A stretch of 64,000 bases of DNA from Pinus tabuliformis (taxonomy: Eukaryota > Streptophyta > Pinopsida > Pinales > Pinaceae): positions 697,386,420-697,450,419 of the forward strand of contig CM062813.1 of assembly GCA_031772625.1 (NCBI GenBank), written 5' to 3'. This document shows, one piece after another, positions 36,780 to 47,080 of the stretch. The position numbers and the translations under genes were made by a program. Below the pieces are notes generated by a model that saw only the letters and a program-made list of their open reading frames with translations, searched no databases and had not been told where the DNA came from. Numbering within the stretch: the first letter of the stretch is position 1; the number at the start of each line of letters is the position of its first letter.

Positions 36780-38285
36780 GAATAGCCTATACTTGTTGAG
36801 AGGTCAGCCAATGAAGGCCCTTGTACATGATAGTGACAACATGAGTGAGCTTTGGCACAGGAGGATATGACACCTACACTGCAGGGCTCTTCCTATGTTA
36901 CTAAGGATGGTTACAAGTTTTATGGAGATCAGGGTGGAGCAAGAGGGAGTGTGCACTTGGCAAGCATGCCAAGGCATCCTATCCTCTCAGTGAGACTAGG
37001 TCCAAGGGAGTGTTGAATTTGGTGCATTCAGATATATGTGGTCCTATGTCAGTGGAATGAATCACAGGGTCTAGCTACTTTGCAACATTCATAGATGACT
37101 ATCTTAGGAAGACTTGGATCTACTTACTGAAGACCAAGGGTGAGGTCTTTAGTCGGTTTCAAGAGTTCAAAGCTCTTGCGGAGAACCAAACTAGGAAAAA
37201 GAATAAGGTATTGAGATCTGATAATGTTATTGAGTATACCTCTAATGAGGTTCAAGATTTCTGTAAGGAGGTAGAGATTAAGGAGCGACGAAGGGAATGA
37301 TTTATGATTAAGACTTGCTTATGTTTTTCTGGATGGAGGCCTGCAAGATAATTCTTTACATGTAGAACAAGAGTCCTCACAGTGTATCAGAACAAGACTA
37401 TTGAGGAGATGTTGACAAGAGAGAGACTGGATGTGAGTCATCTGCACATCTTCGATAGATCAATTTATGTCCATGTTCCTACATAGAAGAGGAGTAAGTT
37501 GGAGCTCTCATCAAAGAAGGGCATTTTTGTGGGCTATAGTGAGGTCTCAAAGGCCTACAAGGTCTACATTCCAAGACAAAGGAGAGTCATCGTTAGTCTG
37601 GATGTCAGATTTGAGGAGGGTAGGACCTTTAGGAGGTCTCACAACATAGAGTCAACATGGGTAGAGTATTCGGAGTGAGAGGCTCCTAAGGTTGAGTAGG
37701 GACCTACAACACTTGCAATAGTTATATAGTCTGTAGATTAGGAGGAGGTGCGAGAGGCACCTTCGAGCTCTACCAAGAGAATGTCGAGATGGGCCAAACA
37801 AACCTTGAGAGACGTAGAGGAGCATGTAGAGGCTCCTAGCAGGACTTTCAAGGAGAGTAGACTACCTTCTAGATTTTCCAACAATTTGGCCTTGATGAGC
37901 GACATTAGTGATTATGAACCCTTCTACTTATGAGGAGGCAACAAATTAGTAGGTTTGGATGGATGCCAAGGTGGAGGATTATAACTCCATTGTGAGGAAT
38001 GATGTGGGGACACAGTGCCGAGGCTTGAAGGGAAGTCAACGGTCACTTCTTGATGGATCTACAAGATCAAACATGTAACAAATGACAACATCAAGAAGCA
38101 CAAAGCAAGGTTTGTGGCAAGAGGGTTCTCCCAGAAGGAGGGAGTGGATTATGAGGAGACATTTGCTTTTGTCGCTATATAAACATCTATTAGCGCAATG
38201 ACTTACATTACTTCAGAGATGTAATCATATGGATGTTAAGACTTCCTTCCTCAATGGGGTGATTGAGGAAGAGGCATAGTATTCA
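36780..38285 (+). pseudogene. Copia pol remnant: integrase to RT start
   Basis: A multi-frame Ty1/copia fragment. It starts with the pre-integrase motif (MSELWHRR at about 36,840), then integrase core pieces (a FIDDY-like box near 37,090 and a decayed DN-EYTSNE box near 37,220). At about 37,490-37,640 is the C-terminal integrase region with GIFVGYSE-like and FEEGRTF blocks. A linker encodes SSSTKRMSRWAKQTL. At 38,050-38,200 the RT begins (WIYKIKH, KARFVARGFSQKEG, then VDYEETFA). The RT catalytic YVDD region is absent, since the sequence ends near 38,285. Many stops and frameshifts show long decay. RT would copy element RNA to DNA; nothing here is functional. Confidence 0.85.
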
Positions 38286-38629
38286 AAACTGATCGGTTTG
38301 AACTGTAAACCAATCAAATTGGCCATTTCATTACCCCAAGCCATTGAACCGGTTGAAAAACTGAGTTATCTGAGCGGATCCCCTAATTTTTTGGTCTGAC
38401 CAGGCATAAACTGGCCAATTTTCCCATAAATCAGTTGGTTCCGTCATAAACCGACTGGTTTATTGCCAGGAAGGCTCGAACTCCACAAAATGCGGTTTTG
38501 TGAGTTTTGAAGTGGTTTTGAGGGAAGATTGAGGTTGTTTCCCTCCAAAACAAGCCCTCCAACAAAAGCATGCCTCCCCTCTCATTTTCCAAACACATCT
38601 CAACCCTAACAACGTTGGCAATCAATGGT
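38286..38629. other. Unassigned segment with AACTGG/AACCGG-rich start
   Basis: Begins TTCAAAACTGATCGGTTTGAAC and repeats AAACTGG/AACCGG words, like the stretch at 18,950-19,090. This resembles the terminal region of another hAT-like family, but no partner end or target duplication was found. Confidence 0.3.
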
Positions 38630-39130
38630 AATGTTAAATTTTTACTTAAATTTTTAACATTACCATGAAATGACTCGAGATGTTTGAGAGTGGTTTTGAC
38701 ATCATTGGATTTCTCATGGAGAAACTAGAATTTTAGATTTCACTCAAAAGTCAACAAACTTAATGGTTTTCAAGATTTCATGGTTTGGGGTTTGCGGTGT
38801 TTCCATTTGATTCTTTCATGCGTGAGGGTATGAGATTGGCATTTGATCAAGAGCATGAAGCCCTTTAAGTACCTTGATGTTGGTGGCATTGATTGTTGAA
38901 CTTTGTTGATGTTGGTGGTATTGATTGTTGAACTCATCTACCATGGCCTTAAGAAAAATGTACCCTTCACTCAAACTAAAATAATTGGTTAGGCATGCTA
39001 AGCTTTTTTTACCACATTATAAGGTTGAGGAGATGAACCCTTCACTCAAACTAAAGTCACTGGTTAGGCATGTTAAACTTTTTCAATTTCTATCATATTA
39101 TAAGGTTGAGCAATCCAAGTCTAAAGACTT
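38630..39130. repeat. Homolog of the non-autonomous hAT interior
   Basis: Similar to 27,390-27,800, inside the inverted element copy 2, and to the reverse of 40,020-40,440. Shared blocks include TTTTTAACATTACCATGAAATG, GATGTTTGAGAGTGGTT, ATTGATTGTTGAACT and GGCATG-TAAGCTTT. No hAT-like ends are seen here, so this may be the source sequence or a relic. Confidence 0.65.
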
Positions 39131-39665
39131 TGAGTTAGATGATGTTTATGTATCTCTTTTTGATTATTCCATTTCTAGGAGCGCTGAATCAATGGTGAGT
39201 TTCATGAGTGATCATGCTGACTAGTGATTTGTAGTTTTGATGTCTAGTTTTGCTGCTACTACTACCACTACTACTGAGGTTGCAAAGGAGTCTTAGGAGT
39301 CCTCAAACTTTGAGCTAGATTATTTATGTAGCTATTGTTGACGATCCCATGTCTAGTAGTGGTGATGAGTTTGATCATGATGAGGAGTGATCTTGCCCTG
39401 GGGATCCAGTAAAAGGGCTACAAATTTTCTTTTGAAATTACCAGTTTGATTCCTGGCTAATACTACTCGGGCATATGCAAATTTTTTTGGTAAAATGGTT
39501 CTTATACATTTTTCTGAGCCATGTTTAATAATAGTTTTGATTTTAAATAAATTTAATTTTATAAACATATTATTTTATATGTTTTTATAAAATTATTTAT
39601 TTAATTTATAAAAATTTATTTGTTAAAAAATCTAGCTTATACATGTTATATGTCGAAGTCCCTAT
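39131..39665. other. Unassigned AT-rich sequence
   Basis: A short open frame with Ser/Asp-rich codons at 39,120-39,224 continues the previous repeat. After 39,480 the DNA is very AT-rich. No gene is recognised. Confidence 0.35.
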
Positions 39666-39673
39666 TCCATGCC

Positions 39674-40816
39674 CAACGTTGCACGAAGTGGGGACATTTT
39701 TTTGGACGCCGGGACGTGAAAGCGTCATTTCCCAAAAATCTAGGAAGCGAAGCGTCTTGGAAGCATCTACTATATATATATATTTATATTTTTTTGCATT
39801 TATATTAAAAAAACATCCAAAACACTAAATTAGTTGTAGAAGACATGAAAACATGCATATTTTTACATAAATCAAGATAGATATGGCATCCATTGTACAT
39901 CAATGATTAATTATTCCAGCATCAACCATCTACAATCTAGATTCCTCTTCTCTTGTCAAGCCTTTGCCTCTACTTCAATTCTATAGGGATAGTAGTCAAC
40001 ATTGCCTATTTTTTATCAAACAACTTGATCCAAGCCTTATAATATGATAGAGAAAGCTTAACATGCCTGATCAATGATTTTGACTTGAGTGAAGGGTGCA
40101 TAATTGCCAAGGCCATGACAAAGGAGTTCAACAATCAACAACACCAACACTAGGGGTACATATAGGGCTTGGTGCTCTTGATTAAATGCCAATCACATGC
40201 TCTCATAGATGATATAATCCAATGCAACGCCACAATCCCATTGATCCTAAAAATTGTTAAGTTTTCTGAATTTTGAATGAGATATGAAATTCTATTTTCT
40301 CCATATCAAGTCTGATGAGGTTGGAACCACTCTAAAAAATCCTGAGTCATTTCATGGTAATGTTAAAAATTTAACTAAAAGAATGGAAATGAAAGATAAA
40401 TGAGAATGTCACTTTTACTTTAAGAATTCAACATTATCATTAGGGAGCATCTAGGAAGCATCCGGGGAGCATCAAGGGGCACCTTGGGAGTATTCGGAAA
40501 GTGTAGTTTCTCACAGAATAGTTCGAAATTTCCAAAAGAAAAACAAAAAAAGTCTTGCGGAACTGTGTGAACCGTCCACCTTCTCTTGGATCCGCGGTGG
40601 ATACAAGCTTGAACCTCCATAGATCCACACCTGATCGGGCAGCAGGAACCACGGATCGGACCCCCACGGATCCAATTTCCCAGGAATCGCCAAAAAAGGT
40701 GGAACCGCGAATCCGATTTTCGGATCCGCGGTTCTGCTGAAGGATCGGTGGTGGATCTGTACGGAACGCGGTTCTGCCTCCAGATCCTTGGGGGAGGGGC
40801 AGTTCTTGCAACATTG
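39674..40816. mobile_element. Non-autonomous hAT-like element, copy 3
   Basis: 1,143 bp flanked by a perfect 8-bp duplication TCCATGCC (39,666-39,673 and 40,817-40,824). The ends read CAACGTTGCACGAAGTGGGG and, inward from the right, CAATGTTGCAAGAACTGCCC. The interior has an AT microsatellite (about 39,769-39,790), the block shared with 38,630-39,130, and a right part rich in GATCCGCGG words. There is no transposase. Confidence 0.9.
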
Positions 40817-40824
40817 TCCATGCC

Positions 40825-42235
40825 AGCCATATATGTTGTCAAAGGTCACCAAGCAACAAAGTTACAAACCAAGGCAGTGCTTAATACACAAGGTACAAGT
40901 CAAGTGAGGAGCCCACAAGAGGCATTGTCTTTCCACAACGTGTTGGAAATCCTTGTGGGCAATGTGATTTATAAAATATATATAACATTGCTGCTCTACC
41001 GATGTGGGATTATTCCCATTCATTAAAAAAAGATCGCACAGATATGAGCCAGATGTCATTTACCAGGAGTATGAAAGCAAATCAATGAGAAAATTTAACA
41101 TGCCTACTGCTTCAGATTGAAAACTAAGCACACAGATGTCAAATAAACTGTAAAATGATCGAGTTAGAGTACCAATTTTGTGTGTTACATATCCAGTAAT
41201 GAGTGCAAATGTTAAGTGTGACTGTCGAATTCTCAAACCTTGCCATACAAATGTCAAATGAACGCCAAGCGAGACTGGCACTTGAAAGCAGCAAATACAT
41301 TGCAAAGCAATCTGGAAGGAAATTGTCGCTTAATCTGAAGTTTGGCAATGTATGAACAGAGGCGGTTAATGATGGAAGCATTTTTTATTGACATCCCAGT
41401 ACAGTTCAGACATGACATAAATAAAATGCCAGCAATTTCCAATGGTTGGTATTGATGCAAAAAGATCAACGACTTCAGTTGAACTGTGCGACCCCTTTGA
41501 TTTTCGAATTTTAATAGATGGAGGGGGTCCGCAATTTCTGGTTTTGTGAAACCGCTTTTGGCACGTGGCAGCAAAATAATAAGTGCACACCCCCCAAGCA
41601 AGAAACCACTTACCATCTAGAGACTACCCCGCACTCCACTACTGGTTTCAGCTACAGCGCAGAGTTTAGTCTACCAGAGAAATTGGCGGGTGGCAGTAAG
41701 TTTACGACATGGCCATTTCATTTTTGTTTCTGCAACAACTGTGTGTTGATTTGTCAAAAGTAGGGTTGGGTGAGTTTGGCAAAGATGACCTCCAGAAAAT
41801 GCAAATGATGGAATACCATCATTGAGAACCAATACATGAATTTTATGCTAGTCATCTTGTATTCTTCAGTGCATTAGTCCCTCATAACATTTCTTCCCAC
41901 ATATTGAAAACCACTTCAGCAAAGAAAGTTGTCCAATTGCAAGCAATAGAAAGTACAGAAAACAGAGTAGTTCAAGTGCCCGAAGAAAGAATAATTTTAG
42001 GTCTTGTCCTCAGTTAGAGTATATGTACCAGATTTTTGATAAGTTTGGGATTAGTCCTGCACTCTTCAGTGAAGATAAAAGACTGTTTTTATCAGTGTAA
42101 TTTTAAGCACTAAAGACATTGATACAAAATATAATGAGGATGTCTGTAAGAATGCCTCTGGAACTCTTATTTAAAAACTGGAGAAGGCAAAGGGTAAAGA
42201 TTTCTCAAATACAGAGATTCGAATGGATGTGAAAG
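40825..42235. other. Unassigned; opposed short open frames
   Basis: Overlapping frames of 120 codons on the minus strand (41,254-41,616) and 81 on the plus (41,518-41,763) are open, but I recognise neither. No TE terminus was seen. The region may be intergenic, or intron DNA of RRP8 if the gene continues to the right. Confidence 0.35.
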
Positions 42236-42493
42236 ATTTGAACCATGGATATCTAGGGTTCAGTTGATCTAACGGGCTTGGTAACCAAAGCTAGGGTTGC
42301 CTGCCTTGTTCCTATCCAAATAGCCAGAACAAAAAACGATGGACTGCTTGCTCTTGAGGATAAATTTCAAATGCCACCGAAACTGAGTTATACAGAGTTT
42401 ATCTCTGACAAATTTGATAAATTATTTAATTTAGGCTTCTGTGATCCATATCAAATTGAGAGAAGATTCTTTGGCGAAAATCACATTAGGATT

Positions 42494-42545
42494 CTTTTGT
42501 CGACGCGTTTCGAACCAACAAGTGTGGTTCATCGTCAGGACAAGT
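42494..42545 (-). ncRNA. Hammerhead-ribozyme-like motif of the Penelope-like element
   Basis: Read on the minus strand: stem I TTGTC (42,543-42,539), core CTGACGA (42,538-42,532), stem II GAACC (42,530-42,526) with a loop and GGTTC (42,516-42,512), core GAAA (42,511-42,508), then C-GC-GTC as a very short stem III, with cleavage expected after GTC (42,502). GACAA (42,501-42,497) closes stem I with TTGTC by five pairs. One unpaired T sits between CTGACGA and stem II. Short-stem-III hammerheads are known in Penelope-like elements. Confidence 0.7.
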
Positions 42546-42699
42546 TGAATGAACAGATCTCACTTTGCATATTAAATAGATAGAGCAGAAACTCCAACGG
42601 CTGAATCACTTGATCAGGTAACGGCTATATTGACAACGGCTAAATTTGACCAAGAAATGGTAGGTTTGGACCAAGATTAGGGGTAAAACCTATATTTAA

Positions 42700-43520
42700 T
42701 TAAAAAAGTTACTACAGTTAGTTATCTTCTTATTAAAATAAAAGCAAATGGACCATTTTATGAATTTATAATTATAAATATATATTAGAATAAATAAATT
42801 ATAAAATAAATTAATTTTAAGTTGATAGATAGTTATCAAAGATATTATCTATAAAGATATCAAAGTAATTAATAGTTAGATATAAAAGTTATTATACATA
42901 ATAGAGTAATATATAGTTAGTTATATTCTTTTATTAAAATATAAGTTAAAGGGGATATTTTATATATTCATATATATTAAAATAAATTAATTAATTTTAA
43001 ATTAATAGTTATGTACAAAATATATTAAATAAATAAATTATAAAATAAAATTATAAATTAATAGATAGTTATCAAAGATATTAAAGTAATTAATAGTTAG
43101 ATATAAAAGTTATCAAATAATAAGTCAAAAATAATTCTATGTTTAAATAAATAAATTATAAAATAAATTAATTTAATTCAATAGATGGTTATCAAAGATA
43201 TTAATTATATAAATATTTAAGTAATTAATAGTTAGATATAAAAGTTATTAAATATATACCTATTAGAGTAATATATAGATAGTTAGTTATATTTTTATTA
43301 AAATATATGTTAAAGGGAATATTTCATATATTAAAATAAATAAAATAAAATAAATTCTAAATTAAAAGTTATTTATAAAAATATTAAATATATAAATATT
43401 ATAGTAATTTAAGGGTTAGAGAGAATATTTTAAAATTTTAAAATTAAATTAATAGTTAATTTAAGGGTTAAAATTAGTATATTATCATAGATTAATTTCA
43501 AGATTATTTTCTTCTATTAT
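42700..43520. repeat. AT-rich repeated modules in the element's 3' region
   Basis: Very AT-rich. The block TAATTAATAGTTAGATATAA recurs near 42,868, 43,089 and 43,223, and GAGTAATATATAG recurs near 42,904 and 43,268 (about 364 bp apart) with a similar TTAAAGGGRATATTT downstream. It lies between the stop of the RT frame and the ribozyme-like motif. Confidence 0.65.
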
Positions 43521-43686
43521 TAGCAAAAAACAAAAAGCATAAATTAAGCGTCACTACAATACCTCCAACTATATCAACCATACCTCAAAGAAACAAGGTC
43601 ACCAGAAACAGGAAACAAGAGGAAAAATACTAAAAAGACAACAAGATCAAGCTATACAAAGGGAGGGAGAGAATGGAAAGAAACGA

Positions 43687-45537
43687 CTAGGAGGAGAGGG
43701 CTGGGACCCAGCAACTACTGATCTTCCAGCCATCTTCTCTATTGAGATTGTTCGGCCTTTTTTCAATCTCAAGGGCTTCCCTAAATTTCTGGTGATGGAA
43801 TTGTGACACTTTAGCAATAACACTAGCCTCCTCAATACAGACATGATGATTGGTTTTCTCAACATGCTCTGCTAAAGCAGAAGACTTGGTTCTATTATGC
43901 TTAAGGTCAGCTGCGTGCTCACTAATCCTTTGATTAATGGAGCGACCAGTCTCACCAATATAGGGGGTCCCACAAGAACAAGGAATAATATAAACCCCTT
44001 TCATGTCTTTAGGGTCAATAGGATCCTTCACTGATTTGAGGGACTTACGAATGGTGTTAAGAGGTCTAAAGGTCGAGGGGACATTATGCTTCTTAAGGAT
44101 CCTGGCAATCCTATCCGTGGTCCCCTGAACAAAAGGAAGATGGACACCAGGAATGCGTTCCTTTGGTTCCTTTCTAGTTAACGAATTCTTAGCTGCTTTG
44201 AGGAAAGCCCTCTGTCCCATGTGTCTACTATAACCGTTCTCAACAAAGACATTAAGGAGATGGGATTTCTCTTCCTCGAAGCTCTTTTCATCAGAGATCC
44301 TTAAGGCACGAGTAGCAAGGGTGTTGAGAACCCCCAACTTCTGGGCCGGGAAATGATGGGAACTAGCATGAAGATACTGCTCCGTGTGAGTTTTCTTACG
44401 GAACACTCGGTGGGAGAGGGAACCATCACTATTCTTAGAGATAAGAATATCAAGGAAAGGGAGGCAACCATCGAATTCTTGCTCCTTAGTGAACTTAATG
44501 GCTGATGATTGACTATTGAGGTGATTGAAGAAGAGATCCAACTCCTCTTGGCCGTGAGACCAGATGACATTAGTGTCATCTACATATCTTTTCCAAAGCC
44601 TAGGCAAGAGGCGCGCTGAGCTTAGAGCCTTGGATTCAAAATCCTCCATAAAAAGATTTGCAACAACAGGGGATAGGGGTGAGCCCATGGCAACTCCACA
44701 GGTTTTCTCAAAGAACTCACCTTCAAAACTGAAAAAGGTCGAAGTGAGGCAGATCTCCACTAACCGAGCGGTATCAGGATTAGTTAGCCGGTTGATCACT
44801 TCCATGGCTTCATTTATAGGGATGCAGGTGTATAGGGAAACAACATCAAAACTGACAAGAATGTCTCCAGAGTCCAGCTTGATGTTCTTGAGTTCCTCAA
44901 TAAAGGAAGCTGAGTCTTTAACGAAGGACCCTGTATGACCAACTAAGGGTTTAAGCTTCAAGGCAAGGAACTTAGCAAGAAGATAGGTAGGACCTCCAAT
45001 GGTATTGACAATGGGCCTAAGGGGGGCTCCTTCCTTATGAATTTTAGGGAGCCCATAGATCCTAGGCGTGATGGGATTGCTCTCAATGAGTTTATGGTGA
45101 AGGTGACTCATTGAGTTACTGGATTTAATGGCAAGGGCCACATTCTTGGAGATCTTTTTTAGCGGGTTTTTGGAAAGCTTCTTGTAGCTTCCACTATTAT
45201 GAAGATGCTCCAACATTTTATTGCGGTAGTCTTCCTTGTTAAGGATGACAACAACTCCACCTTTGTCAGCTCTTAGAACAACAATATCTTTGTTCTGATT
45301 TAAGGATCTTAGGGCTTCAAATTCATCCCTGCTAAGGTTGCTCTTAGGAGGCTTAGCTTTCCTAAGGACAACAGCACAATCCTGCCTCATAGTGTTTTTA
45401 ATACTATCAGGTAAACCACGAATCCAAAATTCTATGTCACAAATAATGTCCTCCACCGGGATCTTCTTAGGGGTCAAGGCAAAGTTCAAACCTCTGCCTA
45501 AAACATTAAAAATAGAAGGGGAAAAGGAGAAACTAGA
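43687..45537 (-). CDS. Reverse transcriptase with GIY-YIG endonuclease (Penelope-like)
   Basis: Open without interruption for just over 600 codons. The frame is open from about 45,537 and no clear ATG marks the start; residue numbers here count from 45,489. RT motifs in order: YGLPKIHK and LRPIV (about 145-161), motif A LVSFDVVSLYT with Asp215, motif B GVAMGSPLSPVVANLFME (265-282), motif C YVDD (302-305) and FLDILIS. After a linker comes the GIY-YIG nuclease: GVY (498-500), YIGETGRSINQR (510-521, with the catalytic Arg), SEHAADLKH, and a Glu-containing REALEIEK. The protein would nick the target and prime reverse transcription. All catalytic residues I can check are present. The N-terminus is probably missing, since copia DNA abuts it. 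Animal and conifer Penelope-like proteins are usually somewhat longer. Confidence 0.93.
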   Translation of the reverse strand, partial: SSFSFSPSIFNVLGRGLNFALTPKKIPVEDIICDIEFWIRGLPDSIKNTMRQDCAVVLRKAKPPKSNLSRDEFEALRSLNQNKDIVVLRADKGGVVVILNKEDYRNKMLEHLHNSGSYKKLSKNPLKKISKNVALAIKSSNSMSHLHHKLIESNPITPRIYGLPKIHKEGAPLRPIVNTIGGPTYLLAKFLALKLKPLVGHTGSFVKDSASFIEELKNIKLDSGDILVSFDVVSLYTCIPINEAMEVINRLTNPDTARLVEICLTSTFFSFEGEFFEKTCGVAMGSPLSPVVANLFMEDFESKALSSARLLPRLWKRYVDDTNVIWSHGQEELDLFFNHLNSQSSAIKFTKEQEFDGCLPFLDILISKNSDGSLSHRVFRKKTHTEQYLHASSHHFPAQKLGVLNTLATRALRISDEKSFEEEKSHLLNVFVENGYSRHMGQRAFLKAAKNSLTRKEPKERIPGVHLPFVQGTTDRIARILKKHNVPSTFRPLNTIRKSLKSVKDPIDPKDMKGVYIIPCSCGTPYIGETGRSINQRISEHAADLKHNRTKSSALAEHVEKTNHHVCIEEASVIAKVSQFHHQKFREALEIEKRPNNLNREDGWKISSCWVPALSS

Positions 45538-45790
45538 TAATTTACTTTGATAATCGAAGTTACATTAAGCTCTTTGAAAATCGTGTGTTTCATGACAGGT
45601 CCAAGCATATAGAGATTGGGTGTAACTTCATCAAAGATAGGATCGAGAGAGGTGCTATGAGATTTTAGTATATATCCATAGGGGAGTAGGTAGAAAACAT
45701 TCTTTTACCAAGCCTCTAGTGAAAGGGAAGTTTGTGTTCTATAGCGACAAGCTGGGGGTGGTGGAGAATCCCTTCCTTGCTAGGAGGGAG
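45537..45790 (+). pseudogene. Copia RNase H C-terminal fragment
   Basis: Plus-strand codons give IIYFDNRSYIKLFENRVFHDRSKHIEI and onward through NFIKDRIERGAMRF, the classic end of Ty1/copia RNase H (DNQS...HDRSKHIEI...AD-LTK). A stop follows at about 45,665, then ...GKFVFYSDKLGVVENPFL ends the protein. RNase H would remove template RNA during reverse transcription. The 5' side is cut off exactly at the Penelope-like element. A purine tract (TAGGAGGGAG, 45,781-45,790) leads into the LTR. Confidence 0.88.
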
Positions 45791-46753
45791 TGTTGTTGAT
45801 GTTTTATAGTTACGGAAGGTCTTCTACACTAACTTGGTGCCATAGAGTGTAGAAGAAGTTTGATTGCCTCTTTAGATGCTTGCTTGGTGGAGTGACTTTA
45901 TTATTTCTTTCCTAAGGTTAACCTTAGGAAAAGTACAATAATTAGAGTAATTAATTATTGTGGACTATTAAGCAAAAGTTCTAAGGATAAATAATAAAAT
46001 TATTTAAGTGACTTAGATTTAATCTCAACCATTGATCTCAAGAGAGGCTTAGGATCTAATCCTAGCCATTGAGATTAGGGTTAGGGATTATTTGCTTAAT
46101 GAAATGATAAATTGAATCTAATGGATAGGTGAAGACACCCTTTTGCACATTGAGAGAACGATTTTCTCAAGAGGAGGTGAGGGACTTGACTGAAGAAGAT
46201 TGAGGAGGAATTGCTGGGGGAGATTTTTGGAGAAATTCAAGGGAATCCGAGTAGGAAGAGAAGTTCTGAGTCAAGGGGCCGATTTGCTGTGGAGGCCAAG
46301 TTATTTCCTTGGATCGATTTGACAGGCGTGTAGGCCATACTATTGCTAAAGAGGCCGTGAGCAACAAGAGAGTGCCAAGAGCATTCCAAGGAGGCCGAGT
46401 TTGTCTAGGGGTCGATTCAAGTTCAACACTTGAGTTTCTGGGCAGACATAATTTCTTGGGAGCCGAGTTATAGGTTCCCCTTCATCTGTTATTTCTCTAA
46501 TTAATAGTTTGTGGGTCCAAATCCAATATTTTTTTGATTCAATATAAGTGATGGAAAAGTGATACGGGGTCAAATTTCTGCTGTTCTTGTGGCTGATTCT
46601 CTTGTGATTTTTCTGCTGCATTTTATTTGTGAAGTTAAGAAATACTAGAGTATTTATTTTTAGCAATTCAAAATTTTATGTGTAATAAAATATTTTTCTA
46701 GGTATAAATAATTGTTAGGTAAAAAAATCAAACTTGGTATTTAAATCTTAACA
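45791..46753 (+). mobile_element. Copia LTR (family C)
   Basis: Starts TGTTGTTGATG directly after the purine tract, so it is the 3' LTR of the RNase H fragment. The end at TCTTAACA is my best guess. It contains the AATCTCAACCATTGATC-type block also seen at about 48,030 and 52,870. Gag-like codons follow, so it may also serve as a 5' LTR. Confidence 0.6.
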
Positions 46754-47080
46754 CAAGTGAGAGTGAGAGCAAGGGTTTTGTGGTTGAAATCAATCTGGTT
46801 AGATGGAATCATCATGTTTGAGATTTATCGATAGGTTGGAGGGAGTTGCAAAGTTCAGTCCATAGAAGGACAGGATCATCGTTGTTTTGGTGGCAAATAG
46901 CTAGTTGTAATTTGTTGAAAAAGAGATGCAAGTTCCATCAGATCCTACATAAGCAATTGAACACAATCTAAAAGATGTGATGGCTAGAGGGATCATATTG
47001 GACATTGTGAAGGAACACATAATCGCACAAGGTGCGAAATTTTTTAGGGCTTGGTGCAAAATTTTAGGGAGAAATTTTAG
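46754..47080 (+). pseudogene. Copia gag N-terminal fragment
   Basis: Short in-frame pieces resemble the beginning of a copia Gag: KDRIIVVL (about 46,870), then ...DPT-AIEHNLKDVMARGIILDIVKEHI (46,950-47,030), matching the usual PWKERI...KAKRIILDAIKDH pattern. The frame has stops, and no clear primer site is found between it and the LTR to its left. It ends within about 330 bp, where gypsy LTR-like DNA begins. Confidence 0.6.

Larger units (their letters stand above)
42236..45537 (-). mobile_element. Penelope-like retroelement (Dryad type), 5' truncated
   Basis: A minus-strand element with the RT/GIY-YIG frame at 45,537-43,687, a long AT-rich 3' region, and a hammerhead-like motif at 42,494-42,545. 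The right (5') edge at about 45,537 is sharp: plus-strand copia RNase H codons begin there. The left (3') edge is not defined; 42,236 is an estimate. Penelope-like elements move by target-primed reverse transcription and are often 5'-truncated. Confidence 0.85.

Noticed and set aside
44301..44938. Open frames of 92 and 124 codons within the Penelope-like ORF
   Set aside because: They are shadows in other frames of the RT coding sequence.
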